Positions 23,798 to 36,422 of a DNA stretch of 64,000 bases are shown here, one piece after another. The position numbers and the translations under genes were made by a program. The DNA is from an uncultured Christensenellaceae bacterium. GTDB taxonomy: Bacteria > Bacillota > Clostridia > Christensenellales > UBA1242. Each line of letters opens with the position of its first letter. The first letter of the stretch is position 1. The notes under the pieces were generated by a model that was given only the letters and a program-made list of their open reading frames with translations, did no database searches and was not told the DNA's origin. The stretch covers positions 51,786 through 115,785 of the forward strand of contig CAJULT010000001.1 in assembly GCA_910587225.1 (NCBI GenBank), written 5' to 3'.

Positions 23798-24742
23798 ATG
23801 AAAACTTTAAAAAGCAGGCTTAAAGAAGGAATAGATTGTTGTTATCTTGTCAGTGGCGATGACCACTTCCTTTTTGATAAGGCTGCTAGTATGATTACAA
23901 AGGCTATCAACTTGCAACTTGAAGACTTTAACAAGTCTATCTTTGATGATGATAATTATTCGGCGCAAAGCGTGCTTGCTGCCTGTGAGATTTTGCCTAT
24001 GGGAAGCGAAAAGCGGCTGGTGCTTGTAAAAAATGTTACAAAAGTAAGCGAGAGTGATAAGGCATTATATTTAAAGTATCTTCAAAATCCTTGTCGTAGC
24101 ACTGTGCTTTTAATTTTAGATTACAATGATAAATTCGGCTATCTTAAAAACGAGTGTGCATATGTTGACGCGAAGAGGATGGATAGAACTCTTGCTAAAA
24201 ATGTTATTGTGGCGACCTTGGCTAAGGCGGGCAAGCAGATAAGTGGTGAGGCGGTTGATACTTTGCTTGACTATGGCAATGGGTATTTAACAAATGTTAT
24301 GAACGAACTTGACAAACTTATTTATTTCGACCCTTACGAAAGTCTTATTACAAAAAACCTTGTTGAAAAAGTAGCAATTAAGAACATGGAATTTACAGTC
24401 TTTGAACTTACCGAAGCGCTAGGTCGAAAAAATTTTGATAAGGCAATCAAGCTACTTTCCTATATGGAAAAAGAGGCGGGAACGTTAAGTCTTATAACCA
24501 ATCATTTTAGAAGAATGTTTTTTATTTCTATTAGTGGAATGAGTGATAGTGAACTGGCGTCTTTGCTTGGTGTAAAAGAATATGCAGTAATGAAACAGCG
24601 TCAGCAGGCGGCAAACTTTTCAAAAATGCAGCTTAAAAAAATCTACGCGCTGCTTGAAGAGGTCGACTATAAAATTAAAAGTGGGCAGATGCTTTCGAGC
24701 AATGCGTTATATTATTTAGTCTTTCAAATCGCATTTATTTAG
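23798..24742 (+). CDS. holA: DNA polymerase III delta subunit
   Basis: 314 aa. The delta subunit opens the sliding clamp in the clamp loader. Conserved pieces: YLVSGDDHFLFDKA near the start, the collar region KAIKLLSYMEKEAGTLSLITNHFRRMF, and the end YKIKSGQMLSSNALYYLVFQI. In many Firmicutes holA follows comEC, as here. AGGTAG upstream is a weak ribosome binding site. Confidence 0.92.
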   Translation: MKTLKSRLKEGIDCCYLVSGDDHFLFDKAASMITKAINLQLEDFNKSIFDDDNYSAQSVLAACEILPMGSEKRLVLVKNVTKVSESDKALYLKYLQNPCRSTVLLILDYNDKFGYLKNECAYVDAKRMDRTLAKNVIVATLAKAGKQISGEAVDTLLDYGNGYLTNVMNELDKLIYFDPYESLITKNLVEKVAIKNMEFTVFELTEALGRKNFDKAIKLLSYMEKEAGTLSLITNHFRRMFFISISGMSDSELASLLGVKEYAVMKQRQQAANFSKMQLKKIYALLEEVDYKIKSGQMLSSNALYYLVFQIAFI

Positions 24743-24754
24743 ATGCGATTTTTT
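24726..24754 (+). terminator. Terminator of holA
   Basis: AAATCGCAT / ATGCGATTT followed by T; it includes the holA stop codon. Confidence 0.75.
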
Positions 24755-24897
24755 GCATATGTCATTCCTGTATTTTTATCCGCAATTTTCGTAAAATTTA
24801 GACATAATACAGCTCCGCGATTTATTTGGTGAAACTTTGATAAATTGTTATACTTGGCATGTTTCCTAAAAAAAATAAAAGGAGTTTAAAAATTATC

Positions 24898-25221
24898 ATG
24901 AAACGGGAAGTGCTTAAAAGTTTAGCGTTAAAAGCTAAGAATAGACTTATACACAAAAAGGAAGGAAAAGATTTTATTGCTGAATTTGATCAAGCTATTG
25001 ATGTTAAAATTATTACCGACGAAGACGAGATATTTTATGATAAGGTCAAAGCACTTCTTGAAGAGGATCAAGACATTATTAATCCTATCAAAAAGTTAAT
25101 GGACGAAAACTATCTTTTGCGTTTGGATGCGCGAGCAAGAGAGCGTTATCTACTCGACACTATTGACAAATATCATAAGACTCGCAAAATGATTGAACAG
25201 GAGAGAGCATTAATTTGCTAG
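24898..25221 (+). CDS. Hypothetical protein (107 aa)
   Basis: Not recognised. Helical, highly charged (Lys/Asp/Glu), with no signal or membrane segment. ATG 24898 follows AAAAGGAG with rather long spacing. An in-frame ATG at 24859 lies 4 nt behind a TATACT box and would add 13 residues. Although rpsT often follows holA in Firmicutes, this protein does not look like S20. The conserved-looking core is LKSLALKAKNRLIHKKEGKD and AREROLLDTI-type helices at the end (residues ARERYLLDTIDKYHK). Confidence 0.6.
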   Translation: MKREVLKSLALKAKNRLIHKKEGKDFIAEFDQAIDVKIITDEDEIFYDKVKALLEEDQDIINPIKKLMDENYLLRLDARARERYLLDTIDKYHKTRKMIEQERALIC

Positions 25222-25250
25222 TTAAAAAAGGTGGCAATGCCACTCTTTTT
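25222..25250 (+). terminator. Terminator
   Basis: AAAAAAGGTGGC / GCCACTCTTTTTT with an AAT loop. Confidence 0.75.
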
Positions 25251-25264
25251 TATTGAAATTCATT

Positions 25265-25292
25265 TTGAAATATATGGGTTTTAGGTTACAAT
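25265..25292 (+). promoter_or_regulatory. pcrA-ligA promoter, -10 box 6 nt before ATG (leaderless candidate)
   Basis: TTGAAA (25265-25270), 16-nt spacer, TACAAT (25287-25292), then ATAGCT and the ATG at 25299. No Shine-Dalgarno sequence. Confidence 0.7.
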
Positions 25293-25298
25293 ATAGCT

Positions 25299-29482
<4,184 letters not shown>

Positions 29483-29501
29483 TTTTAGTTAAATTTCAGT
29501 A

Positions 29502-29530
29502 TTGACAAAGCTATATTTTTGATTTAATAT
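29502..29530 (+). promoter_or_regulatory. Promoter
   Basis: TTGACA (29502-29507), 17-nt spacer, TAATAT (29525-29530), driving the gene at 29548. Confidence 0.7.
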
Positions 29531-29547
29531 TGCTTAAAGAGGTAAAT

Positions 29548-30213
29548 ATGTTATCAAAACAACAAAAAAACGAGCTAACTCTTGCGGCGCTTGAGGCAAC
29601 TTACAGACAGGATGACGAATATACATTCAAGAAACTTAGTGATAAAGAACTTGAAGCGTTGCAAATTGCGGCAAGGCAGATAAATGCTCAAATGGTGAAA
29701 AATGGCTTTGATGGTTTAGTTAAGCTACGCAAAAGCAAAAAACAGTTTAGACCTGCAAAAATTCTTCCACCATATGTGTGTATGTGGGCTTTGTTAGCCG
29801 TCTCAGGCACCATGTTAAAGTCTTCTCCAGAGGTGTCATATGTGCTGGCAAGTGCGACATCGATTGCTCTGCTTGCTAAAACGATAAAAGATTTACATTC
29901 TATGAGTAAAATTGACAAAGGATATAACGATCTTTATTATAGGTTAAGGGAGTGGGAGGCTCTTATAGATTCTCCGACCTATATAAGAGAGTTTCTTAAC
30001 CTGAATAATCTCGAATTTGACCTTGAAGATGAGTTTGCTGGTATTTCGCATGCACAGATGCAAGATGCGATGAAAAACGGCATAATATTCCCGGGCGAGT
30101 GGAGAGAATACCACTATCCTGAGAGAATTAAGCATGAAAAGAATGTAATCTTAGGCAAAAAAGACAATTATAATCGTGAAGACATGGAAGGTTACGACGG
30201 AATAATAATATAA
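29548..30213 (+). CDS. Uncharacterised membrane protein, paralogue of 30285-30965 (221 aa)
   Basis: No known family recognised. ATG 29548 has AAAGAGG upstream. Layout: charged helical N-terminus (~75 residues), a membrane hairpin (VCMWALLAVSGTMLKSS and VLASATSIALLAKTI), then a cytosolic C-terminal domain. That domain contains YYRLREWEALIDSPTYIREFLNLNNLEF and a terminal FPGEWREYHYPER, which match the next gene (YEWYEFSCSLTYIKDFVKLNNL and FPAETKIYEDR). The two are therefore duplicated copies of one family. It has its own promoter and terminator. Confidence 0.7.
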   Translation: MLSKQQKNELTLAALEATYRQDDEYTFKKLSDKELEALQIAARQINAQMVKNGFDGLVKLRKSKKQFRPAKILPPYVCMWALLAVSGTMLKSSPEVSYVLASATSIALLAKTIKDLHSMSKIDKGYNDLYYRLREWEALIDSPTYIREFLNLNNLEFDLEDEFAGISHAQMQDAMKNGIIFPGEWREYHYPERIKHEKNVILGKKDNYNREDMEGYDGIII

Positions 30214-30236
30214 GCGGCAAGCGCCGCTTTTTTATA
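30211..30236 (+). terminator. Terminator
   Basis: AAGCGGC / GCCGCTTTTTT, directly after the stop codon. Confidence 0.8.
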
Positions 30237-30238
30237 TA

Positions 30239-30267
30239 TTGACAAATTATATGTTTTATGGTATAAT
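30239..30267 (+). promoter_or_regulatory. Consensus promoter
   Basis: TTGACA (30239-30244), 17-nt spacer, TATAAT (30262-30267): a perfect housekeeping promoter for the gene pair at 30285 and 30980. Confidence 0.85.
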
Positions 30268-30284
30268 TATTTTATGAGGTGCTA

Positions 30285-30965
30285 ATGAAAAAGCGATATT
30301 CTCGGATAGAGAAAGAGATAATGAAATTTGACATTGTCAAGCAGGGCTATTTTGACGAAGATATAGTATATGCAATTCAATGTGCTGAAAAAGGAATGGT
30401 GGAAGAGTATCAAGAGGAAGTAAAATTTTATGATAAGGTCCGCAAGCTTATTGGCGAGCAAATCATGCCTTGGTTTGAAGCAAGTTATGACATTGCTTGT
30501 GAGGAATTAGAGGGAGATTATACTTTTGCAAAAATAGCAGGCTTTACAACCGTGGCAGCGGAAGCTTTAACTGCAACGCTGCTTCGCGAGCATCCTGATG
30601 CGGCGCTTGTGCTATGCGGCGCGATTGCGGGGGGGGGACTTGCAGGTATCCTTGGCCCATTTACCCACGTGGGTATAGCTAAAAAGAATGTTAGAACTTA
30701 TGATAAACTTTTATACGAGTGGTACGAATTTAGCTGTTCACTAACATATATTAAAGACTTTGTAAAACTGAATAACCTTACCGTCTTGGAAGATGATGAA
30801 ACTGGCGAGATTATGTTTGATGAGGAATGTCTTGAACAACTTTACAATGATTATGTATATTTTCCTGCTGAAACAAAGATTTATGAAGATAGAAAAGCGT
30901 TATCAAAAACTGTAAAAGACATTTGCAAAGGAAAGATTGAGGCGGCGGAAGTAGAAGAGGTTTAA
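30285..30965 (+). CDS. Uncharacterised membrane protein with a G9 tract (226 aa)
   Basis: Paralogue of the previous gene. ATG 30285 follows GAGGTG; a GTG two codons earlier is possible. Charged N-terminal half, membrane hairpin (FTTVAAEALTATLL and LVLCGAIAGGGLAGILGPF), then the shared C-terminal domain (LTYIKDFVKLNNL ... FPAETKIYEDR). The Gly-Gly-Gly of the hairpin is encoded by nine consecutive G (30629-30637). A one-base slip there would truncate the protein near residue 115, so it could be switched on and off. Function unknown. Confidence 0.7.
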   Translation: MKKRYSRIEKEIMKFDIVKQGYFDEDIVYAIQCAEKGMVEEYQEEVKFYDKVRKLIGEQIMPWFEASYDIACEELEGDYTFAKIAGFTTVAAEALTATLLREHPDAALVLCGAIAGGGLAGILGPFTHVGIAKKNVRTYDKLLYEWYEFSCSLTYIKDFVKLNNLTVLEDDETGEIMFDEECLEQLYNDYVYFPAETKIYEDRKALSKTVKDICKGKIEAAEVEEV

Positions 30966-30979
30966 TTTAGAGGTAAGAA

Positions 30980-31588
30980 ATGAATAAAAAACAAAGAATA
31001 ACATCAGAAAAATATAGAAGATACTGCATTGACATGTTTGACAAAAGTTTTGGCGATATTGACCCGAAATTTGGCAAAAGAGTAATTGTCTTTGCGGTAT
31101 GGCATGATGTGGTTGAGCCTGCACGAAAGAAGGAAGATGCAAAATTTACAATTAGATTTGGCAATAAATATGTAGATGAAAACAAACTTGCACTTGAAGA
31201 ATTTGATCGCTTTAAGGATAGCAGGTCGTATGTTGAATTGTTTATGAACCTTAACGGCATTTCAACCGAAATGCGAGGTGGAGTGCTGCATGCTTATAGA
31301 ACTAGTGATGAGCCTTTCCGTTCGCCAGTGCTTGCTGCGATGAAAGGGGAAGATATTAAGTGTGATACCTTTATTTGCACTAGTCAAATTCTTGCAGACT
31401 TTAAGGAATTTAATTACTTCGTGGACAACGAGTTTATTAGGGAAACTATGCTTGAAGTTTTGCAACGAAAGCTAGATAATAACCTTCATCCGCCCAAAGA
31501 TTTTACTAAGGGGCTTGATAAAGAGTTCGACATTGACGACATCCAAAGAAGGCTCGAAAGTTCTAGCGCTAAAAAAGACGATGAATAA
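30980..31588 (+). CDS. Hypothetical protein (202 aa)
   Basis: Not recognised. ATG 30980 with AGAGGTAAG upstream, 14 nt after the membrane protein gene, so probably co-transcribed. It is soluble, mixed alpha/beta, with KFGKRVIVFAVWHDVV and GGVLHAYRTSDEPFRSPVLAAM as the most ordered-looking pieces, and an acidic and lysine-rich tail. A segment RSYVELFMNLNGI weakly echoes the (T/S)YIxxFxxLNN motif of the two genes before it. Confidence 0.6.
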   Translation: MNKKQRITSEKYRRYCIDMFDKSFGDIDPKFGKRVIVFAVWHDVVEPARKKEDAKFTIRFGNKYVDENKLALEEFDRFKDSRSYVELFMNLNGISTEMRGGVLHAYRTSDEPFRSPVLAAMKGEDIKCDTFICTSQILADFKEFNYFVDNEFIRETMLEVLQRKLDNNLHPPKDFTKGLDKEFDIDDIQRRLESSSAKKDDE

Positions 31589-31623
31589 ATGTAAAGTTTA
31601 TTGAAAAATGTTAGCCAAAATGG

Positions 31624-31652
31624 TTGACAAAGGGTGGCTAGTTAGGTATAAT
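31624..31652 (+). promoter_or_regulatory. Consensus promoter of the str operon
   Basis: TTGACA (31624-31629), exactly 17 nt, TATAAT (31647-31652). Perfect hexamers and spacing, as expected for a strong ribosomal operon promoter. Confidence 0.9.
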
Positions 31653-31837
31653 AATCAGCGTATGCTTCGTTGTCGGAAGCGATGCTTTGAAAAAGCATAA
31701 ACAAACAACAAGTGACGGCTAGTTTCCGTACGCTGATTTGCAGATTTTGCAAAGTTGCCTTGTGGCAATCGTGTTGTTCATGTTTGATACGCCTATTTAA
31801 GCATTTTAAGTTCACGGCAACAGCTGTGAATTTTTTT
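31653..31837 (+). promoter_or_regulatory. Structured rpsL leader with attenuator
   Basis: A ~205-nt leader between promoter and rpsL with no reading frame of note. AATCAGCGTA (31653-31662) pairs perfectly with TACGCTGATT (31729-31738), closing a multi-hairpin domain (GCTTC/GAAGC at 31664-31680; TGCTTT/AAAGCA near 31683-31697). Next is TTGCC/GGCAA (31755-31767), then the attenuator at 31811-31837. This looks like an autoregulatory ribosomal protein leader; which protein binds is not known. Confidence 0.65.
31811..31837 (+). terminator. Attenuator-type terminator in the rpsL leader
   Basis: TTCACGGC / GCTGTGAA with an AACA loop and seven T, placed after the promoter and 24 nt before the rpsL start. 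A terminator in this place implies conditional readthrough. Confidence 0.7.
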
Positions 31838-31863
31838 GACAAATTTAAAAAGGAGGAATCGGT

Positions 31864-32250
31864 ATGCCAACAATAAACCAACTTGTTAAGAAAGGTCGTA
31901 AAACTTTCGAGAAGAAGTCAAAAGCTCCACTTCTTGAACAGTGTCCTCAAAAAAGAGGGGTGTGCCTCTCTGTAAGGACTGCTACACCAAAGAAACCTAA
32001 CTCAGCTCTTCGTAAGATTGCCAGAGTTAAACTTTCAAATGGACAAGAAGGAACTTGCTACATCCCGGGCGTTGGACACAACTTGCAAGAGCACAGTGTT
32101 GTTCTCATCCGTGGTGGAAGAGTTAAGGACCTGCCTGGTGTTCGTTATCACATCGTTCGCGGAACACTTGATACCGCCGGCGTGCAGAACAGAAAGCAAG
32201 GTCGTTCTAAATACGGCGCTAAACGCCCAAAAACACAAAATAAAAAGTAA
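31864..32250 (+). CDS. rpsL: 30S ribosomal protein S12
   Basis: 128 aa. The universally conserved segments are present: [36 protein letters not shown] and [17 protein letters not shown]12 sits at the decoding centre. The streptomycin-resistance positions read TPKKPNS, the sensitive form. AAAAGGAGGAATC upstream. Confidence 0.98.
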   Translation: MPTINQLVKKGRKTFEKKSKAPLLEQCPQKRGVCLSVRTATPKKPNSALRKIARVKLSNGQEGTCYIPGVGHNLQEHSVVLIRGGRVKDLPGVRYHIVRGTLDTAGVQNRKQGRSKYGAKRPKTQNKK

Positions 32251-32282
32251 ATCTAGTATAAAAATTTTATAAGGAGGAAATT

Positions 32283-32756
32283 ATGCCAAGAAGAAATAGT
32301 GCCGTTAAGAAAGATGTTCTTCCTGATCCAATTTACAATTCAAAAGTTGTTACTAAACTTGTTAACCAAGTTATGTTGAGTGGTAAAAAGGGTCTTGCAC
32401 AGAGAATTGTTTACGGAGCATTCGACATTATTAAAGAAAAAACTGGCGCGCAGCCACTTGATGTTTTCAATGCAGCTGTTGAAAATGTTAAACCAGTGCT
32501 TGAAACCAAGTCTAGAAGAGTTGGTGGTGCAACCTACCAAGTTCCAATGGAAATCAGACCTGAAAGACGTCAAACACTTGCAATTCGCTGGATTGTAGAC
32601 TTTGCAAGAAAGCGCAGCGGTGAACGTACAATGGACGGACGCCTTGCAGGCGAAATCATGGATGCTTATAATAACACAGGCGCATCTATTAAACGTCGTG
32701 ATGAAATGCACAGAATGGCGGAAGCTAATAAGGCTTTTGCACACTTTAAGTGGTAA
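32283..32756 (+). CDS. rpsG: 30S ribosomal protein S7
   Basis: 157 aa, typical. [23 protein letters not shown] at the start and ALRWIV-type core ([14 protein letters not shown]) and AHFKW end. S7 starts assembly of the 30S head and binds the mRNA exit channel. It follows rpsL by 32 nt with AAGGAGGAA. The structured element copy 2 separates it from fusA. Confidence 0.98.
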   Translation: MPRRNSAVKKDVLPDPIYNSKVVTKLVNQVMLSGKKGLAQRIVYGAFDIIKEKTGAQPLDVFNAAVENVKPVLETKSRRVGGATYQVPMEIRPERRQTLAIRWIVDFARKRSGERTMDGRLAGEIMDAYNNTGASIKRRDEMHRMAEANKAFAHFKW

Positions 32757-32938
32757 TGTCGCGGGCGACAACTAGAATTTTAACGCCATACGCCTTGACG
32801 GCTAGTGGCTAAAATTCGTTTTCCCCACGTGCCCCTTTTAGCCTTGCTGAAAATTTCCGCTGGACAATTTTCTAGCAAGAGAAGTTGCTAACAAATTTTT
32901 GAGGTCGGGCAAAGCCCTTCTTCCATCAAAAATTTCTT
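32757..32938 (+). ncRNA. Structured intergenic element, copy 2
   Basis: Homologue of 7551-7732, starting right after the rpsG stop; nearly identical over the first ~95 nt. P1: GAATTTTA (32775-32782) with TAAAATTC (32810-32817). P2: CTTGCT-GAAAATT (32843-32855) with AATTTTC-T-AGCAAG (32866-32879). P3: AAATTTTTGA (32893-32902) with TCAAAAATTT (32926-32935), capped by GGGC-AAA-GCCC. Compared with copy 1, sequences of P1, basal P2 and P3 differ but pairing is kept. The competing pair GGCTAAAA/TTTTAGCC and the loop CCCCAC(A/G)TGCCCC are conserved. It lies inside the str operon. Confidence 0.7.
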
Positions 32939-32987
32939 AGCGGATTAAAGGGTTTTAATCAATCTAATTAAAAGGAAGAATAAATTT

Positions 32988-35063
32988 ATGGCTACAAACC
33001 TAGAATTAACCAGAAATGTTGGTATTATGGCGCACATCGACGCTGGTAAAACTACAACTACTGAGCGTATCTTGTATTATACCGGTAAAAGTCATAAGAT
33101 AGGTGAGGTTCATGACGGCGCTGCTACCATGGACTGGATGGCTCAGGAGCAGGAACGTGGTATTACCATTACTTCCGCTTGTACCACTTGTGAGTGGAAA
33201 GGCCACAAAATCAACATTATCGATACCCCGGGACACGTTGACTTCACAATCGAAGTTGAGCGTTCACTTAAAGTCCTTGACGGGTCTGTTCTTGTGCTAT
33301 CAGCGCGCGACAAAGTTCAGCCTCAAACTGAAACTGTTTGGCGTCAAGCTACAAGATATAAAGTTCCTATCATCATATATGTAAATAAGATGGATAGAGA
33401 TGCTGCCGATTTCTTCGGCTGCGTACAGTCTATTAAAACTAGACTTAAAACTAATCCGCTTCCAATTCAAATGCCTATTGGAGCAGAGGATAACTTCCGT
33501 GGAATTATCGACATTCTTACCATGAAAGCTGAAATATATAAAGATGACATGGGTAAAGAGATTGAAATTACCGAAATTCCTGCTGAGCTTAAAGCAGAAG
33601 CTCAAAAACTTCATGACGAAGTTATTGAAAAAATCGTTGAAACTGATGACGCTCTTCTTGAAAGATACTTTGAAGGGGAAGAAATCAGCCTTGACGAACT
33701 TAAAAAGGCAATTCGTAAGGCTACAATCAGCAAAGCTCTTACACCAGTTCTTTGCGGATCATCTTACAAGAACAAGGGTGTTCAAATGCTTCTTGACGCT
33801 ATGGTAGACTATCTGCCAAGCCCACTTGACATTGAACATATTACTGGTATTAACCCAGATACAGGGGAAGAGGAAAGCCGCGCTCCAAGTGAGACTGCTC
33901 CATTCTCTGGTCTTGCATTTAAGATTATGACTGACCCTTATGTTGGTGGACTTACCTTCTTCCGTGTTTACTCTGGTAAACTTATGGCTGGAAGTTATGT
34001 TTACAACTCTAACAACGGCAAGACTGAACGTGTTGGTCGACTAATTCGAATGCACTCAAATCAACGTCAGGAAATTTCTGAGGTTGGCGCTGGTGACATT
34101 GCCGCAATCGTAGGTCTTAAAGATACTATCACAGGACACACTCTTTGTGATGAAAAACATCCTATCCAACTTGAAAGTATGGAGTTCCCTGACCCAGTTA
34201 TTCAGCTCGCTATTGAGCCTAAAACTAAGGATATGCAGGAAAAAATGAGCCTTGCGCTTGCAAAACTTATGCGTGAAGACCCTTCTTTCCGTGTTACTAC
34301 AAGCCAGGAAACTGGACAAACTCTTATCGCCGGCATGGGCGAACTTCACCTTGAAATCATTGTAGATCGTCTTCTTCGTGAATTTAAGGTTGAGGCAAAC
34401 ATCGGTGATCCACAAGTTTCTTACCGTGAAACAATCAGAAAACCTGTTAAAGCTGAGGGTAAATTCATCCGTCAGAGCGGTGGTAAGGGACAATATGGAC
34501 ACTGCGTAATTGAAATGGAGCCACTTCCAGCAGGAACTGGTTACGAATTCGTAGATAAGACAGTAGGTGGATCTATTCCAAAAGAATATATTCAACCTGT
34601 TAACAATGGTATTCAAGAAGCTTCTCATAACGGTGTACTTGCCGGCTATGAAACTGTTGACTTTAGAGTAACCGTTGTTGACGGCTCATACCACGAAGTT
34701 GACTCTTCTGAAATGGCGTTCAAGATTGCCGGATCTATGGCATTCCAAGACGCTGCTAAGAAGGCAGACCCAGTAATCTTAGAGCCTATTATGAAGGTTC
34801 AAGTTGAAGTGCCTGAAGACTATCTTGGTACTGTTATGGGTAACCTTACTTCAAGAAGAGGTATGCTTACTGGTAACGAAACTAAGGCGGACGTTCAAGT
34901 AATCAACGCTGAAGTTCCACTTGCAAATATGTTCGGTTATGCAACAGACCTCCGTTCTCAAACTCAAGGTCGTGGAACATTTACTATGGAGTTCTTGAAA
35001 TATCAAGAAGTTCCACGTTCTATCGCAGAAGATATTATTGGCGCTAGAGCTAAAAAGAACTAA
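32988..35063 (+). CDS. fusA: Elongation factor G
   Basis: 691 aa translocation GTPase. G1 [16 protein letters not shown]3 [10 protein letters not shown]4 NKMDRD; domain IV-V pieces [16 protein letters not shown] and the [16 protein letters not shown] end are canonical. AAAAGGAAG lies upstream. In the str operon after rpsG. Confidence 0.98.
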   Translation: MATNLELTRNVGIMAHIDAGKTTTTERILYYTGKSHKIGEVHDGAATMDWMAQEQERGITITSACTTCEWKGHKINIIDTPGHVDFTIEVERSLKVLDGSVLVLSARDKVQPQTETVWRQATRYKVPIIIYVNKMDRDAADFFGCVQSIKTRLKTNPLPIQMPIGAEDNFRGIIDILTMKAEIYKDDMGKEIEITEIPAELKAEAQKLHDEVIEKIVETDDALLERYFEGEEISLDELKKAIRKATISKALTPVLCGSSYKNKGVQMLLDAMVDYLPSPLDIEHITGINPDTGEEESRAPSETAPFSGLAFKIMTDPYVGGLTFFRVYSGKLMAGSYVYNSNNGKTERVGRLIRMHSNQRQEISEVGAGDIAAIVGLKDTITGHTLCDEKHPIQLESMEFPDPVIQLAIEPKTKDMQEKMSLALAKLMREDPSFRVTTSQETGQTLIAGMGELHLEIIVDRLLREFKVEANIGDPQVSYRETIRKPVKAEGKFIRQSGGKGQYGHCVIEMEPLPAGTGYEFVDKTVGGSIPKEYIQPVNNGIQEASHNGVLAGYETVDFRVTVVDGSYHEVDSSEMAFKIAGSMAFQDAAKKADPVILEPIMKVQVEVPEDYLGTVMGNLTSRRGMLTGNETKADVQVINAEVPLANMFGYATDLRSQTQGRGTFTMEFLKYQEVPRSIAEDIIGARAKKN

Positions 35064-35092
35064 AAAATCTTTAAAAACATTGCAAAATCGTT

Positions 35093-35120
35093 TTGAAAAA
35101 AATGTTTTGTATGCTAAAAT
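35093..35120 (+). promoter_or_regulatory. tuf promoter
   Basis: TTGAAA (35093-35098), 16-nt spacer, TAAAAT (35115-35120) in the gap between fusA and tuf, giving tuf an extra promoter. Confidence 0.6.
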
Positions 35121-35154
35121 GGCTAAGTAAAATAAAAAAAGGAGATTTAAAATT

Positions 35155-36354
35155 ATGGCTGGAGTTTTTAATAGAAACAAACCACACGTAAACATTGGTA
35201 CCGTTGGACACGTAGACCACGGTAAAACCACTCTTACCGCTGCAATTACTATGACACTTGCTGCAGAAGGTAAGGCTGAACAGATGAGATATGATCAAAT
35301 CGACAAAGCGCCTGAGGAAAAAGCAAGAGGTATTACAATTAATACTTCTCACGTTGAGTATGAAACTGACAAACGTCACTATGCTCACGTTGACTGCCCG
35401 GGACACGCTGACTACGTAAAAAACATGATCACTGGTGCTGCTCAAATGGATGGAGCTATCCTTGTTGTTGCTGCAACTGATGGTCCTATGCCTCAAACTA
35501 GAGAGCATATCCTTCTTGCTCGTCAAGTAGGCGTTCCTTACATCGTAGTTTTCATGAACAAGACCGATCAAGTTGACGATCCTGAACTTCTTGAACTCGT
35601 TGAAATGGAAATCCGTGACCTTCTTTCTGAGTATGGATTCCCAGGAGATGACACTCCAATTATCAAAGGCTCAGCGCTTAAAGCACTTGAAGCTGCTCAA
35701 GCTGGTAATGCAAATGCCCCTGCTTGTGACTGCATTCGTGAACTTATGGCTGCTGTTGATAGCTTTATCCCTGATCCATTACGCGATACTGATAAACCAT
35801 TCCTTATGCCAGTTGAAGACGTATTTACAATCACTGGTCGTGGTACCGTTGCTACTGGTAGAGTAGAGCGTGGATCTGTTAAGGTTGGCGATGTTGTAGA
35901 ACTCGTTGGTCTTGGCGAATCTAAACAAACAGTTGTTACTGGCGTGGAAATGTTCCACAAGTCACTTGACGCTGCAATCGCAGGCGACAATGCTGGACTT
36001 CTTCTTCGTGGTATTGATAGAAAGGGTATTGAGAGAGGACAAGTTCTCTGCAAACCTGGTTCAATTCACCCACACACTAAGTTCGTTGCTGAAGTATACG
36101 TTCTTAAGAAAGAAGAGGGTGGCCGTCACACTCCATTCTTCAATGGATATAGACCACAATTCTATTTCAGAACAACAGACATCACTGGTGTTATCGAACT
36201 TGAAAAGGGCGTAGAAATGGTTATGCCTGGTGACCACGTTAATATGACTGTAAGCCTTATTAACCCAATCGCTATCGAACAAGGACTTCGTTTCGCTATC
36301 CGTGAAGGTGGCAGAACAGTTGGTTCTGGTGTCGTTTCTTCAATCATCGAATAA
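35155..36354 (+). CDS. tuf: Elongation factor Tu
   Basis: 399 aa. [26 protein letters not shown] and MNKTDQVDD are the G1, G3 and G4 motifs; domains 2 and 3 ([27 protein letters not shown]) are complete. Delivers aminoacyl-tRNA to the ribosome. AAAAAAAGGAG upstream. Confidence 0.98.
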   Translation: MAGVFNRNKPHVNIGTVGHVDHGKTTLTAAITMTLAAEGKAEQMRYDQIDKAPEEKARGITINTSHVEYETDKRHYAHVDCPGHADYVKNMITGAAQMDGAILVVAATDGPMPQTREHILLARQVGVPYIVVFMNKTDQVDDPELLELVEMEIRDLLSEYGFPGDDTPIIKGSALKALEAAQAGNANAPACDCIRELMAAVDSFIPDPLRDTDKPFLMPVEDVFTITGRGTVATGRVERGSVKVGDVVELVGLGESKQTVVTGVEMFHKSLDAAIAGDNAGLLLRGIDRKGIERGQVLCKPGSIHPHTKFVAEVYVLKKEEGGRHTPFFNGYRPQFYFRTTDITGVIELEKGVEMVMPGDHVNMTVSLINPIAIEQGLRFAIREGGRTVGSGVVSSIIE

Positions 36355-36378
36355 TCGATACAAAACTAAATTAGAATT

Positions 36379-36409
36379 AAAAAATCACAACGCGTGTTGT
36401 GATTTTTTT
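36379..36409 (+). terminator. Terminator of tuf
   Basis: AAAAAATCACAAC / GTTGTGATTTTTTT with a GCGT-type loop. Confidence 0.85.
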
Positions 36410-36422
36410 GTTGGTAATATGA

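Noticed and set aside
24859..24897. Longer start for the 107-aa gene at 24898
   Set aside because: An ATG at 24859 sits 4 nt behind a TATACT box and could be leaderless, but AAAAGGAG precedes 24898; kept as an alternative only.
31589..31863. Reading frame in the rpsL leader
   Set aside because: The only frame of note is on the minus strand through the structured leader, with no ribosome binding site; the sequence is explained by RNA structure.
36160..36420. Missing terminator or second tuf copy
   Set aside because: tuf is complete and followed by a clear terminator; nothing suggests duplication in the window.
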